Assembly (NCBI GenBank): GCA_963772335.1
Contig: CAVYXF010000001.1
Span: 620,001-684,000, forward strand
Reading direction: 5' to 3'
DNA: 64,000 nt
Source: CAVYXF01 sp963772335
GTDB lineage: Bacteria; Pseudomonadota; Alphaproteobacteria; Rhizobiales; Rhodomicrobiaceae
Positions within the stretch are counted from its first letter, which is position 1. Each line of letters begins with the position of its first letter. Below the pieces are notes generated by a model. The model was not told the origin of the DNA. It was given only the letters and a program-made list of their open reading frames with translations, and made no database searches. Position numbers and translations under genes: made by a program. This document shows, in pieces, positions 36,901-45,712 of the stretch.

Positions 36901-37380
36901 ATGAGAAAAACAACAATATCCCTGTTCCTGCTTGCTGCTTTGTTCGCGATCCCCTTCAAAGCCTCCGCGGCGCCACTTCCACCCCCTTCCTCGACGCAAA
37001 CCGAGACACGGGTCTTTGTCGGGCTTCAGTGGAATTTCGGCAACGACCGGCCCGAAATCATGCTCGGCGTGCGCCATACGGAGACGGATAGCGACGACTC
37101 GGTGATTGGCGGAAAGTTCGATATCGCGCTTCCCTTCGATCTGGCCAATTTCAGGCCAACCATTCGACTGCTGGCGCTCGCCGGCAACAGAGACCTGCAG
37201 GGTGAGGCAGGCCTCGGCATTCAGACATCCGACTGGAAGCCGCTCATCGCCGTTGGCGCGCAGCTTCCCTTTCTCGATTTCGGCGCCAACTATGTGTTCG
37301 ATGAAGCCTTCAAGCCCTATATCGGGTTAGATAGCCTCAAGAAGCCGGAACCGGCGCGCAAGAGGCGGCCACTCACCTGA
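36901..37380 (+). CDS. hypothetical exported protein, outer-membrane-like
   Basis: This 159-residue protein has a Sec signal peptide (TTISLFLLAALFAIPFKASA). The mature part alternates hydrophobic and polar residues in short strands (ETRVFVGLQWNFGNDRPEIM; KFDIALPFDLANFRPTIRLL; PFLDFGANYVFDEAFKPYIG), which suggests a small beta-barrel or beta-sheet protein. The ATG at 36901 follows GGAAGGG. Placement between rpsI and argC may be incidental. No family recognised with certainty. Confidence 0.7.
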   Translation: MRKTTISLFLLAALFAIPFKASAAPLPPPSSTQTETRVFVGLQWNFGNDRPEIMLGVRHTETDSDDSVIGGKFDIALPFDLANFRPTIRLLALAGNRDLQGEAGLGIQTSDWKPLIAVGAQLPFLDFGANYVFDEAFKPYIGLDSLKKPEPARKRRPLT

Positions 37381-37557
37381 AGCGTCCTAGCTTGTAAGCG
37401 GCTATTCACGCTTTCGAGGTTTGACATCGAGCTCGAAAATCCGCTTTTGATCAAGAGGCGGTGCTGAAAAGCCCCGCAAGACCATGTTGGCATGCTGTCC
37501 TCGGACAGCACCCGGCATGGTGTCCCTTGAAGTGGCGTGGAAGGCGGAGTAGGCGGG

Positions 37558-38607
37558 ATGGCAGGCAAAAAGCAGATCCGTATTGGCGTTCTCGGCGCGT
37601 CCGGCTATACCGGCGCCGATCTGATCCGCCTGGCTGCACGCCATCCGAACATGGAAATCGCGGTCCTCGCTGCCTCCAGCCATGCCGGCAAGCCGCTCGG
37701 CGAGGTGTTCCCGCATCTCGCCTTCATCGAGGCACCGCAGCTCGTCAAGGCGGAGAGCGCTGACTGGAGCGCGTGTGATGCGGTGTTCTCCGGGCTGCCG
37801 CACGGCACCGCCCAGGACCTGATCAAGGATCTGCCGCGAGGTCTCAAAGTCATCGACATGTCGGCGGATTTCCGTCTGCGCGACAGCGCCATCTACGCCC
37901 AGACCTATGGGCGCGACCATGCCGCACGGCATTTGCTCGACGAGGCAGTCTACGGCCTTACCGAGCATTACGCCGAGGAGATCGCAAAGGCACGGCTCGT
38001 TGCCTGCCCCGGCTGCTATCCGACCGCAGCTTTGCTCGCGCTGCTGCCCGTCGTGACCAACAAACTCGTGGACCCGGCGGACCTTATCATCGATGCCAAA
38101 TCCGGAATTACCGGCGCGGGCCGCTCGCTCAAGCAGAACATCCTGTTCTCCGAGGCCGGCGAGGGCCTCTCGCCCTATAGCATTGGCAATCATCGCCATG
38201 CGCCGGAAATCGAGCAGGAAATCGGCCGTGCCGCCGGCCGCGATGTGATCGTCAATTTCACCCCGCATCTCATCCCGATGAGCCGGGGCGAGCTGGTGAC
38301 CTGCTATGTGCGCCTTGAGAACGGCATCAAGCCCGACGACCTGCGCGACACACTCGCCTTTGCCTATCAGGGCCGGCCGTTCGTCAAGGTGGCCGACAAG
38401 GGCGTACTCCCGGCGACGCAGAATGTCCGCGGCTCCAATTACTGCCAGATCGGCGTCTTTGCCGACCGGGTGCCGGGCCGCGCGATCATCATCTCGGTGC
38501 TCGACAATCTGGTGAAAGGCTCGGCCGGCCAAGCCATCCAAAACTTCAACCTGATGTTCGGCCTGCCTGAGGCGGCAGGGCTCGAGCAGCTTGCATTATT
38601 CCCATAG
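37558..38607 (+). CDS. argC: N-acetyl-gamma-glutamyl-phosphate reductase
   Basis: This 349-residue NADPH-dependent enzyme catalyses the third step of arginine synthesis, reducing N-acetylglutamyl-phosphate to the semialdehyde. The Rossmann motif IGVLGASGYTGADLIRL is at the N-terminus, the nucleophile Cys at residue 153 in VACPGCYPTAALL, and the active-site His region at SIGNHRHAPEIEQE. The type 1 (long) family length is right. I chose the ATG at 37558 after GGAGTAGGCGGG. In Hyphomicrobiales argC often follows rplM-rpsI, as here, which supports the taxonomic call. Confidence 0.94.
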   Translation: MAGKKQIRIGVLGASGYTGADLIRLAARHPNMEIAVLAASSHAGKPLGEVFPHLAFIEAPQLVKAESADWSACDAVFSGLPHGTAQDLIKDLPRGLKVIDMSADFRLRDSAIYAQTYGRDHAARHLLDEAVYGLTEHYAEEIAKARLVACPGCYPTAALLALLPVVTNKLVDPADLIIDAKSGITGAGRSLKQNILFSEAGEGLSPYSIGNHRHAPEIEQEIGRAAGRDVIVNFTPHLIPMSRGELVTCYVRLENGIKPDDLRDTLAFAYQGRPFVKVADKGVLPATQNVRGSNYCQIGVFADRVPGRAIIISVLDNLVKGSAGQAIQNFNLMFGLPEAAGLEQLALFP

Positions 38608-38629
38608 CTCAGCAGATCACCGCAGGCAC

Positions 38630-39181
38630 ATGACCCTTAGCGAAAAGCAGAAGATGCTGGCCGGCCAGCCTTACCGTGCAGGCGATCCGGAGATCCAGGC
38701 CGATTCCGCCAGCGCGAAAACCTGGATGGTGCGCTTCAATGCAGCGCTGGCCGCCTCACCTGCCGAGCGGCGCAAGCTCTTGGAGGAGCGATTTGCCTTT
38801 GTCGGCGAAGGCGCAGTGATCCGGCCGCCCTTCCACTGCGACTATGGCTACAACATCCGCCTCGGGAAGGATGTCTTCCTGAATTTCAACTGCGTGCTGC
38901 TCGACGTGGTGGAAATCGCTATCGGCGACGGCACGCAAATCGGTCCCGCGGCACAAATCTACACCGCCGATCATCCGCGCGATCCCGCCGAGCGCAAGGC
39001 CGGGCTGGAGTTCGGCCGACCGGTCCGCATCGGCCGGGATGTGTGGATCGGCGGCGGTGCGATCATTCTGCCGGGCGTGACCATCGGCGATGACGCGGTG
39101 ATCGGCGCGGGCGCCGTGGTGACGCGCGACGTACCGGCGGGCGTCACTGTCGTGGGCAATCCCGCACGCCCGATCCGCTAA
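38630..39181 (+). CDS. sugar O-acetyltransferase (maltose/galactoside acetyltransferase family)
   Basis: This 183-residue left-handed beta-helix acetyltransferase has an N-terminal Mac domain (SEKQKMLAGQPYRAGDPEIQ) and hexapeptide repeats from residue 65 onward. The catalytic His is in IYTADHPRDPAERKAG, and the C-terminus GAVVTRDVPAGVTVVGNPAR is the acetyl-CoA-binding coil. It transfers acetyl from acetyl-CoA to the 6-OH of sugars such as maltose or galactosides; NodL belongs to the same family. I chose the ATG at 38630, 22 bases after the argC stop. Physiological acceptor unknown. Confidence 0.9.
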   Translation: MTLSEKQKMLAGQPYRAGDPEIQADSASAKTWMVRFNAALAASPAERRKLLEERFAFVGEGAVIRPPFHCDYGYNIRLGKDVFLNFNCVLLDVVEIAIGDGTQIGPAAQIYTADHPRDPAERKAGLEFGRPVRIGRDVWIGGGAIILPGVTIGDDAVIGAGAVVTRDVPAGVTVVGNPARPIR

Positions 39182-39240
39182 AGTGCCGCAGCCACCGCCT
39201 TTCTGGAACCGAAACCGGAACGGAAAGTTGTGGTCACGCC

Positions 39241-40314
39241 ATGACCACAGCAATCTTCATCGACGAGAATGTTCGCACCGCCAAGGAAGCCGGCCTACGC
39301 TATGTCAGCGATGACCAGCCGGGCTATCGCCGCCAGCGCGTCGGGCGCGGCTTTGCCTATTACGACACCAGGGGCAAGCGCATCACCGACGAGGCGACGC
39401 TCGCGCGCATTAAGGCATTGGTGCTGCCGCCGGCCTGGACCGAGGTGTGGATCTGTCCGAATTCGCGAGGGCATATCCAGGCGACCGGGCGCGACGACCG
39501 CCGCCGCAAGCAATACCGCTACCACGATGAATGGGCGACAGCGCGCGGGCAGGAGAAGTTCTCGCGGACGCTCGCCTTTGCGCGAACCCTGCCGAAAGTG
39601 CGCCTCGCGGTCGAGGCCGACCTGCGCGGCAAGCCGCTTGCCCGGCGCACCGTGCTCGCCACCATCGTCCGGCTGCTGGAGACGACGCTGATCCGCGTCG
39701 GCAACCGCGAATATGCGGAGAGCAACAAGAGCTACGGCCTCACCACCATGCGCAACAAGCATGTCGAGGTGAACGGCACCAGGCTGCATTTCGACTTTGT
39801 CGGCAAGAGCGGCAAGCGCCACGTCGTCGAGGTCAGCCATCCCCGCATCGCGCGCATCGTGCGCACGCTGCAGGAGCTGCCCGGCCAGGAGCTGTTCCAG
39901 TATGTCGATGACGATGGCACCCGGCAGGCCGTCGATTCCGGCGATGTGAACGAGTATCTACGTGACATCTCCGGCGATGATTTCACCGCCAAGGACTTCC
40001 GCACCTGGGCCGGCACCGTGCTCGCCGCGTGGGCACTTAGCGAATTCGAAAAGATCGACAGCCAAGCTGCCGCGCGCCGCAATATCACCGCCGCGATCAA
40101 GCGCGTCGCAGCCCAGCTCGGCAACACCCCAGCAGTGTGCCGCTCCTCCTACATCCATCCGGAAATTTTGACCTGTTATCTCGACGGCAGCCTGATCGAG
40201 TTCTTGCGCGGCGAGATCAAGATGACGCTGAAGGAGGACCTGACCGGGCTGACGAGCGAAGAAACCGCCGTTCTGGTATTGCTGTTGAAGCGGCTTGAAG
40301 GCGAGAAGACTTAG
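39241..40314 (+). CDS. DNA topoisomerase IB
   Basis: This 357-residue eukaryotic-type topoisomerase IB is of the bacterial (Deinococcus/poxvirus-like) class, which nicks one strand through a 3'-phosphotyrosine and relaxes supercoils. An N-terminal domain (YRRQRVGRGFAYYDTRGKRI) precedes the catalytic core with the Arg/Lys segment NKSYGLTTMRNKHVEVNGTR and Tyr304 in CRSSYIHPEIL. Length matches bacterial homologues. It is not essential in most hosts and is patchily distributed. It stands between an acetyltransferase and a SHOCT protein with no obvious operon logic. Confidence 0.92.
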   Translation: MTTAIFIDENVRTAKEAGLRYVSDDQPGYRRQRVGRGFAYYDTRGKRITDEATLARIKALVLPPAWTEVWICPNSRGHIQATGRDDRRRKQYRYHDEWATARGQEKFSRTLAFARTLPKVRLAVEADLRGKPLARRTVLATIVRLLETTLIRVGNREYAESNKSYGLTTMRNKHVEVNGTRLHFDFVGKSGKRHVVEVSHPRIARIVRTLQELPGQELFQYVDDDGTRQAVDSGDVNEYLRDISGDDFTAKDFRTWAGTVLAAWALSEFEKIDSQAAARRNITAAIKRVAAQLGNTPAVCRSSYIHPEILTCYLDGSLIEFLRGEIKMTLKEDLTGLTSEETAVLVLLLKRLEGEKT

Positions 40315-40386
40315 CCGGGATCGTGTAAGCTGGCCTGGTGCTGGCGCGTTGATTCAGGCGTCCCGCATTCATGGAGGAGATTCTCA

Positions 40387-41226
40387 ATGCGCAAGCTCAC
40401 GCCGGAGGGCGAAAAGCTCATTGCCGATATCGCCAGCCGCCATCAGGTGAGCGTCGATGCGGTGAAGACCATGCTGGAGGCGCTGGTGCGGGGCGGCGGC
40501 ACCATGGCCCAGTTCAGCCATTCTGAGTTTGGCGGCTCGGGCCAGTGGCTGAGCGGCGGCATGACCATGGTCGGAGATATGTTCAACAATTCGCTCAAAG
40601 CCAAAGTCGATGCGCTCGCGAGCGAGCTGTCCGGTCTGATCGCCAGGGAGCCGAAGGGCGGATGGCTCTATGCGCCGACCTCGCAATCCCAGTCGCAGAG
40701 TCAAGGCTCGCCAGGCTCGGCCGGCGGCGTCTCGGCTATCTTCGAGTCGTCCTCCTCCGGCTCCAGCGGCGACTGGTGGCCGACCGATCTCGGCGCACCT
40801 TCCTCCGTGGGCGCGCAGAACGAGATGCGCTACGCCTATTTTCCGCAGAAGCGCCGCCTTGCGCTCTATCGGGCCGGCCGCGTCGAGGTGATGGATACCG
40901 GCGAGCACATCATCTCAGGCTTCGGTCAGCAGCAGGGCGGCAGCGACTCGATTACGCTGACGAGCCAGCTCGGCACCGTGCCGCTCTCCAGCCTGAGGCG
41001 CATTGACGGCGGCAAGTCCGCCGAGGACGCGCCTGCCGCCCCTTTCCCAGGAACGGGACCCGCCGCTATGCCCATGGCTGAGGCCGCCAGAGCTCAGGGA
41101 CAGCCCGCCGGGGATGTAGCCTCGGTGCTCTCGCTTCTGGAAAAGCTCGGCGAGCTCAGAGACAAGGGGCTGCTGAGCGAAGAGGAATTCGCCGCCAAAA
41201 AGGCCGAGCTGTTGAAGCGGCTTTAG
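40387..41226 (+). CDS. SHOCT domain-containing protein
   Basis: This 279-residue protein ends in a SHOCT motif (LLEKLGELRDKGLLSEEEFA then KKAELLKRL). The N-terminus TPEGEKLIADIASRHQVSVD is helical, and residues 98-130 are low-complexity Ser/Gly/Gln. A central beta segment (MRYAYFPQKRRLALYRAGRV, then EHIISGFGQQ) is conserved in proteins annotated only as SHOCT-containing. Similar proteins are common in alphaproteobacteria; SHOCT modules are thought to mediate oligomerisation or membrane association. No signal peptide. Function unknown. Ribosome site GGAGGAG lies 7 bases before the start. Confidence 0.82.
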   Translation: MRKLTPEGEKLIADIASRHQVSVDAVKTMLEALVRGGGTMAQFSHSEFGGSGQWLSGGMTMVGDMFNNSLKAKVDALASELSGLIAREPKGGWLYAPTSQSQSQSQGSPGSAGGVSAIFESSSSGSSGDWWPTDLGAPSSVGAQNEMRYAYFPQKRRLALYRAGRVEVMDTGEHIISGFGQQQGGSDSITLTSQLGTVPLSSLRRIDGGKSAEDAPAAPFPGTGPAAMPMAEAARAQGQPAGDVASVLSLLEKLGELRDKGLLSEEEFAAKKAELLKRL

Positions 41227-41232
41227 AATAGC

Positions 41233-43057
41233 TCAGGCTTTCTCGCACCAGAAGCGGTACATCGCATCGAAAGTGCGCGGATTCTTTTCCTCGAACTTGT
41301 GCCAGTTGGATAGCGAACCCGGCCAAGGGTCCTCGGGGAACATGGAAGCGAACTGAGCCTCAAGCGGCGCCGGCAGAAGGAAGCCGCGGAACAGCAACCC
41401 TAGCGCCTGCAAACGCTCCTCGATCTCCAGCAGCCCAACGGCGAGCTCGTGTTCGTGCAGGACGAGATCGCGGAAATCGCTGAGCGTATAAAAATCGTGC
41501 GAGTGCAGGAGAAGATCGTTCTGCGCCCCGTTGATCAGCCTCGCACGGTAGCGCCGCGCCGCGTCGTCGTCAGAGCCTGGTCCTGGATAATGCGGATCTC
41601 CCCGGAGCCGGGCGATGTTCTGGCGCGCGATGCTGCTATAAAGGCCGACCAGCATCAACCCGCCGGAGCGCAGCATCGCGGCCAACCTGGCGAGCCCCGC
41701 GAAGGGGTCAGCGAGGTGATGCAGCACCCCAACCGCCTCGATGATCTCGAACGGACCGCTATCTGGGCCCATGGCGAGAATATCGGCCTGGGCGAAGCGA
41801 AGATTGGGGGTACCGAATTTCGCTGTCATTCGCGCGCCATAGGCAAGGCTTTGCCGGCTGAGATCAATGGCCAGCACATCGGCGTTCTCGCCATAGCGCT
41901 GCGCTGAGTTCGATCGCCTGCCGGCCGGTGCCGGCGCCGGCAATCAGCACTTTGAAGGGCGCGTCGAAAAAAGTCAGCCGCTCCGGGTTGATGAAGCGCT
42001 CAAGGCGCCGCCGGGCCGAGCCTTTCGCCGGGACTGTCAGGCTGGTCCAGCGTGGATAGGGATAGTCCTGATATTGCTGCCCGACCTTTAGGGAGGTGCT
42101 GTCGGTGATTGCGCCGATTACGGGGATGGCCTCAGCGCGTGTGGCAAGCTCTTCATCTTCTTTGAGCCGCGCCGCAATCACATCCGCAAGAGCGCGCGGC
42201 TTTAGCTTGCGGCAATCCTCGCTGGTGAGATGGCCGGCAAAAACCTCGTCCGGTTCGCGGTAGAGCAGCTGCCAGAGCAAATGCCGCGAGGCGGTTGCGC
42301 TCCCCATGGCTAGCGCCGGCCAATCCACGGGCGATGCCTTGAGCTTGTCCGCCTCCTCATCGCTGATCGCGAATACATGCTCGTTGTTGAAGCATTGCTT
42401 CAAAAGCGCGCAGGCAAAACCGTACAGCGCCTTATCTTCATAGCGTTTGTACGGCAGCTCCAGCAGGAGGACCCGGCGCATCGCGGTGAGCAGCTTTTCC
42501 AGATCGGGATCGCGGTTGATCCCATGCGTTAGCGCCATTTCCAGAAGCGGTTGCGTCAGCGTCTTGTCGGTGCGCTTGATCAGCATGGCGCGGGCCGCCG
42601 GCAGCGCGTTGCCGATCGCCGCCTGATGCACGGCGCCGCCAAGCATCGTGGTGGCGCACAGATACGCCATAGCAGTGGCCGCAAGCGGCTCCTGGTCGAT
42701 CTCCTCGACGGCGAAAGCGGCCTGGAGCCCGTAAGGGTCGAGATCGGCGGGCGCGCGCAGCACATAGCGCGCCGCGAGCGCGGAAAAGCGGCGTGCCGGA
42801 TCGGTCCAGTTTGGGCGCAGCCTAAGCGCCCGGGTGAGATGGGCGGCAGCTTCGTCGATTTCGCCGAGCCGCTCCTTGGCGCTCGCCAGGTTGAACAAGG
42901 GCACCGGATCACGCGGCTCGGCGCGATGTGCCTTCTCAAAACAGCTTGCGGCAAGATTGAACCGTCCGGCGATGAACGCCTCGGTGCCATCTTTCAGAAA
43001 ATCGGACTGGGGCAGCCGTGCCCGGCTCACGCGATTTATGGTCGATGGGTATCTCAT
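41233..43057 (-). pseudogene. TPR-containing class I SAM methyltransferase with a single-base frameshift
   Basis: The upstream frame (43057 down to about 41906) has TPR-like helices near the N-terminus (FNLAASCFEKAHRAEPRDPV; AAHLTRALRLRPNW) and reaches the SAM motif I FKVLIAGAGTGRQAIEL. Skipping the extra base at 41905 continues AQRYGENADVLAIDLSRQSL through IIEAVGVLHHLADP and ends at 41233, giving about 607 residues. Both pieces are therefore halves of one protein: TPR plus linker plus methyltransferase. As written, the first half stops after LWRERRCAGH and lacks most of the catalytic domain. The acceptor is unknown; family members modify proteins or small molecules. It is convergent with the SHOCT gene. 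Confidence 0.8.
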
Positions 43058-43113
43058 CAAACGCAAAAAGCCAAGCGGGCGTCTGTTACGTACGAGACGC
43101 TTTGCGCGGTGCG

Positions 43114-43674
43114 TTAACCTCGGCGGCAGTCCTCCCCTGAGCCAGGCTTGAAATTGTCCTCCATAACCTCGATTAAACCCTCATAGAATTTCTTCTCGGG
43201 CTTCGGGAAAGTGACGCTCAGCGCATTGATGACCCTACCGCCGCAGGAGAACATCACCTTCTGATAATAGATCTGGTCGCCGCGGAAGCCGGACAGCACG
43301 AACCAGGTCTTCCCGCGCGGGCTGTAATCGATCTGATCATAGCCGGCGAATTCGCTGAGGATGGTCTGGCGATACTGCGCGGGCGTGAAGTTCTCGTCGT
43401 TGACTGTTCCGTATACGACGATTTTCGCCCGTCCGTCCGCCGTCAGAAAGCTCCTCCCATCGCTATTTTCCGAGGGCTCCTGCGGCTTAAAGAGACTGGA
43501 GGGATAGGAGAGCGTGTAGCCGAAGCGCGGATTCTTGTAGGTCGTCCAGCTTTCCGCAGCAACGGCCTCAACCGCGCTTAAGCTCGTGAAAGTCGCCACA
43601 ACAAAACCGGCTGTGACGACGAGATGGAGGGCACCCGCTGAAAGGCTCGGCGGCCGAAAAGCAAAGAACCGCAT
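43114..43674 (-). CDS. hypothetical exported protein
   Basis: This 186-residue protein has a signal peptide (ALHLVVTAGFVVATFTSLSA, cleavage near VAA). The mature part begins ESWTTYKNPRFGYTLSYPSS, a pattern found in many small periplasmic proteins annotated as hypothetical, and has two Cys (FSCGGR and EDCRRG) that may pair. I chose the ATG at 43674, which begins the signal peptide; a longer frame to 43752 adds hydrophobic but unlikely sequence. It is separated from the TPR-methyltransferase by 56 bases on the same strand and may share its transcript. No function recognised. Confidence 0.75.
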   Translation of the reverse strand: MRFFAFRPPSLSAGALHLVVTAGFVVATFTSLSAVEAVAAESWTTYKNPRFGYTLSYPSSLFKPQEPSENSDGRSFLTADGRAKIVVYGTVNDENFTPAQYRQTILSEFAGYDQIDYSPRGKTWFVLSGFRGDQIYYQKVMFSCGGRVINALSVTFPKPEKKFYEGLIEVMEDNFKPGSGEDCRRG

Positions 43675-43790
43675 AACATTCACCCCGCAAAACAACAACG
43701 ACACTGAGTATAACAGCGGATGCGGCCATTCAGATGAAGAAACAGACATCAAAGCTGCGTTAGCTGACCCCTCGCCTACACGACGACCGG

Positions 43791-44735
43791 TTAATGCTCG
43801 GCGGGGAAGCGGCGGAAGAATTTCCAGCTGATATCGGCCGCCGACACATCGCGGTTAGCCCGGCCAAGTATCGCCTCGATCAGCGGACGCCCGGTGATCT
43901 GAGCGCCGGGCGGAAGATGGCCGCCGCCCTCGATGGTGATGAGCACGACCGGCGCGCCGCTCTGGCAGTGGTTATATTGCTCGGCCATGACCGTCGAGCC
44001 GTCCTTGCGATCCTTGTCGGGCAGCGGCTTGCGCTGACGCGGGCCGGTGCAGCCATTGTTGCGCTGCCAGAACGCCATGCTCTCCTCAGTGGAGACGACC
44101 TGGCCGAGCCGGCCGGCAAAGCCCAGCCGGCCTCCCCGCCAGGGGATCAGCGGGTCTTTGGTGGAGTTCATGATGAGCATGGGGACGCCCTTTTGCGGGT
44201 GGCAGCTGCGCGTGAGGTTCACTGGCATGTTGGCGATGATTGCGGCGTAGGCGGTGAACGTCTTCGGTGCGTCACAGGCCATGCGGAACGCCATCATGCC
44301 GCCGTTCGAGACCCCGACCAGATAGAGGCGCTTGGGATCGGCGAGGCCCTCATCCACCAGGTGCTTGGCGAGCGCATTCAGAAAGGCGACATCGTTGACG
44401 CGCTCGGCCGCCCTACCCCAGGCGATGCGGCGGCCGTCGTTCCATCGCCGATGCAGCCCATCCGGGTAAACGGCGATGAAGCCCTCGCGCTCGGCGATCT
44501 TGTCGAGGGCGAAGGTGCGCTGCATGCCCCGCCCGTCCATCACCGCACCGTGGAGGGCGATCACCGTCGGCAAGCGCCGCCGCCTCGCGCCGTCCGGCAC
44601 GACCATGACATAGCTACGCTGGGTGCCGCCGACCGACATCCGGCGTGTTGTCTCCCCCATGCCGGCCTCTGCGGTCCCGGCCATGAGCACGGCAATCGCG
44701 GCAATCGCGAATGTGCCCCGAATCGCTTTGGACAT
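43791..44735 (-). CDS. PHB depolymerase-family (LpqC-type) esterase, secreted
   Basis: This 314-residue alpha/beta hydrolase has a Sec signal peptide (FAIAAIAVLMAGTAEA). The fold begins with MVVPDGARRRRLPTVIALHG. The nucleophile motif is GVSNGGMMAFRMACDAP, the Asp is in MLIMNSTKDPLIPW and the His in GGGHLPPGAQ. The group includes extracellular PHB depolymerases, acetylxylan and feruloyl esterases; substrate cannot be fixed. The ATG at 44735 follows GAGAGG, and upstream in-frame starts lack a signal. It diverges from sdhC. Confidence 0.85.
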   Translation of the reverse strand: MSKAIRGTFAIAAIAVLMAGTAEAGMGETTRRMSVGGTQRSYVMVVPDGARRRRLPTVIALHGAVMDGRGMQRTFALDKIAEREGFIAVYPDGLHRRWNDGRRIAWGRAAERVNDVAFLNALAKHLVDEGLADPKRLYLVGVSNGGMMAFRMACDAPKTFTAYAAIIANMPVNLTRSCHPQKGVPMLIMNSTKDPLIPWRGGRLGFAGRLGQVVSTEESMAFWQRNNGCTGPRQRKPLPDKDRKDGSTVMAEQYNHCQSGAPVVLITIEGGGHLPPGAQITGRPLIEAILGRANRDVSAADISWKFFRRFPAEH

Positions 44736-44917
44736 TCCTCTCTCCCGCAATTCAGCCTTAACAGCCATGACCGTAAAATTCCATAGGCCTCGCATGCAGA
44801 TTTCCGGCGATCGGGGCGTCATGCATGATACGCACACAAGGCTTGCCGCTCACGGCCATTGCGAGCAATGGTGCAGCGCGGTAAAACACTGTCAGGATTT
44901 GCCAAAGGAGCGTGCCC

Positions 44918-45325
44918 ATGGCCAAGGCGGAGGCGCGGCCAGTGCGGCCTTTATCGCCGCATCTTTCGATTTTCCGGCCCTATATCAATATGGTGATGTC
45001 GATCGTGCATCGAATCACCGGCTCGGTGAATTATGGCGGCAGCCTGTTACTGGCGCTGTGGCTGGCCCTGGCTGCAAGTGGACCAGACGGCTATGACACC
45101 GCCAGCGCAATCGCCGGCTCGCCGCTTGGGATGGTGGTGCTGTTCGGCTATAGCTGGTCGCTCATTCACCACGCCTGCGGCGGTGTCAGGCACTTCATAT
45201 GGGACACCGGGGCGGGGCTCACCAAGCCATCCTTCCGATTCCTCTCCTGGATGACCATCGTCGCATCGCTGCCAATCACGCTGCTGGTTTGGATCATCGG
45301 ACTGCTGAAATGGGGGGCTCTGTGA
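44918..45325 (+). CDS. sdhC: succinate dehydrogenase cytochrome b556 subunit
   Basis: This 135-residue membrane anchor has three spans and binds heme b and ubiquinone. The diagnostic N-terminus RPLSPHLSIFRPYINMVMSI with VHRITG (quinone-site Ser and Arg) and the heme-ligand region SLIHHACGGVRHFIWD are present. I chose the ATG at 44918, seven bases after AAAGGAG. It begins the sdh cluster, and its stop overlaps the sdhD start (TGATG). Confidence 0.94.
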   Translation: MAKAEARPVRPLSPHLSIFRPYINMVMSIVHRITGSVNYGGSLLLALWLALAASGPDGYDTASAIAGSPLGMVVLFGYSWSLIHHACGGVRHFIWDTGAGLTKPSFRFLSWMTIVASLPITLLVWIIGLLKWGAL

Positions 45326-45708
45326 TGACCGATTATCGCACCTCGCTTGCGCGCGTCCGGGGCCTTGGCACCATCCGCGGCGGAACGGAGCATTTCTGGC
45401 ATCAGCGGCTGACTGGCGTCTCCAATCTCATCCTGCTCGTCTTCCTGATCTTCACCGTGATCCGGCTCGCTGGCGAGCCTTATGCGGTGATGCGCGCCTA
45501 TTTCGCTTCACCCTTCGTCACGATCCTTGCCATCGCCTTTGCTATCTCGGCGCCCTACCACATGCGCATCGGCATGCAGGTGATCATTGAGGACTATATT
45601 CATGGCGAGGGCGCCAAGACGGTGCTTCTCATCCTCAACACCTTCTTTGCGATCGCCGTCGCGCTTACATGCATCGTGTCGCTCATCAAGCTTAGCCTGG
45701 GAGCCTGA
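45325..45708 (+). CDS. sdhD: succinate dehydrogenase membrane anchor subunit
   Basis: This 127-residue second anchor has three spans and family features in RTSLARVRGLGTIRGGTEHF (N-terminal amphipathic segment), WHQRLTGVSNLILLVFL and SAPYHMRIGMQVIIEDYIHG with the heme-proximal His. The ATG at 45325 overlaps the sdhC stop; a GTG one codon earlier is equally placed. It completes the quinone site with SdhC and is followed 4 bases later by sdhA. Confidence 0.93.
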   Translation: MTDYRTSLARVRGLGTIRGGTEHFWHQRLTGVSNLILLVFLIFTVIRLAGEPYAVMRAYFASPFVTILAIAFAISAPYHMRIGMQVIIEDYIHGEGAKTVLLILNTFFAIAVALTCIVSLIKLSLGA

Positions 45709-45712
45709 CCCC

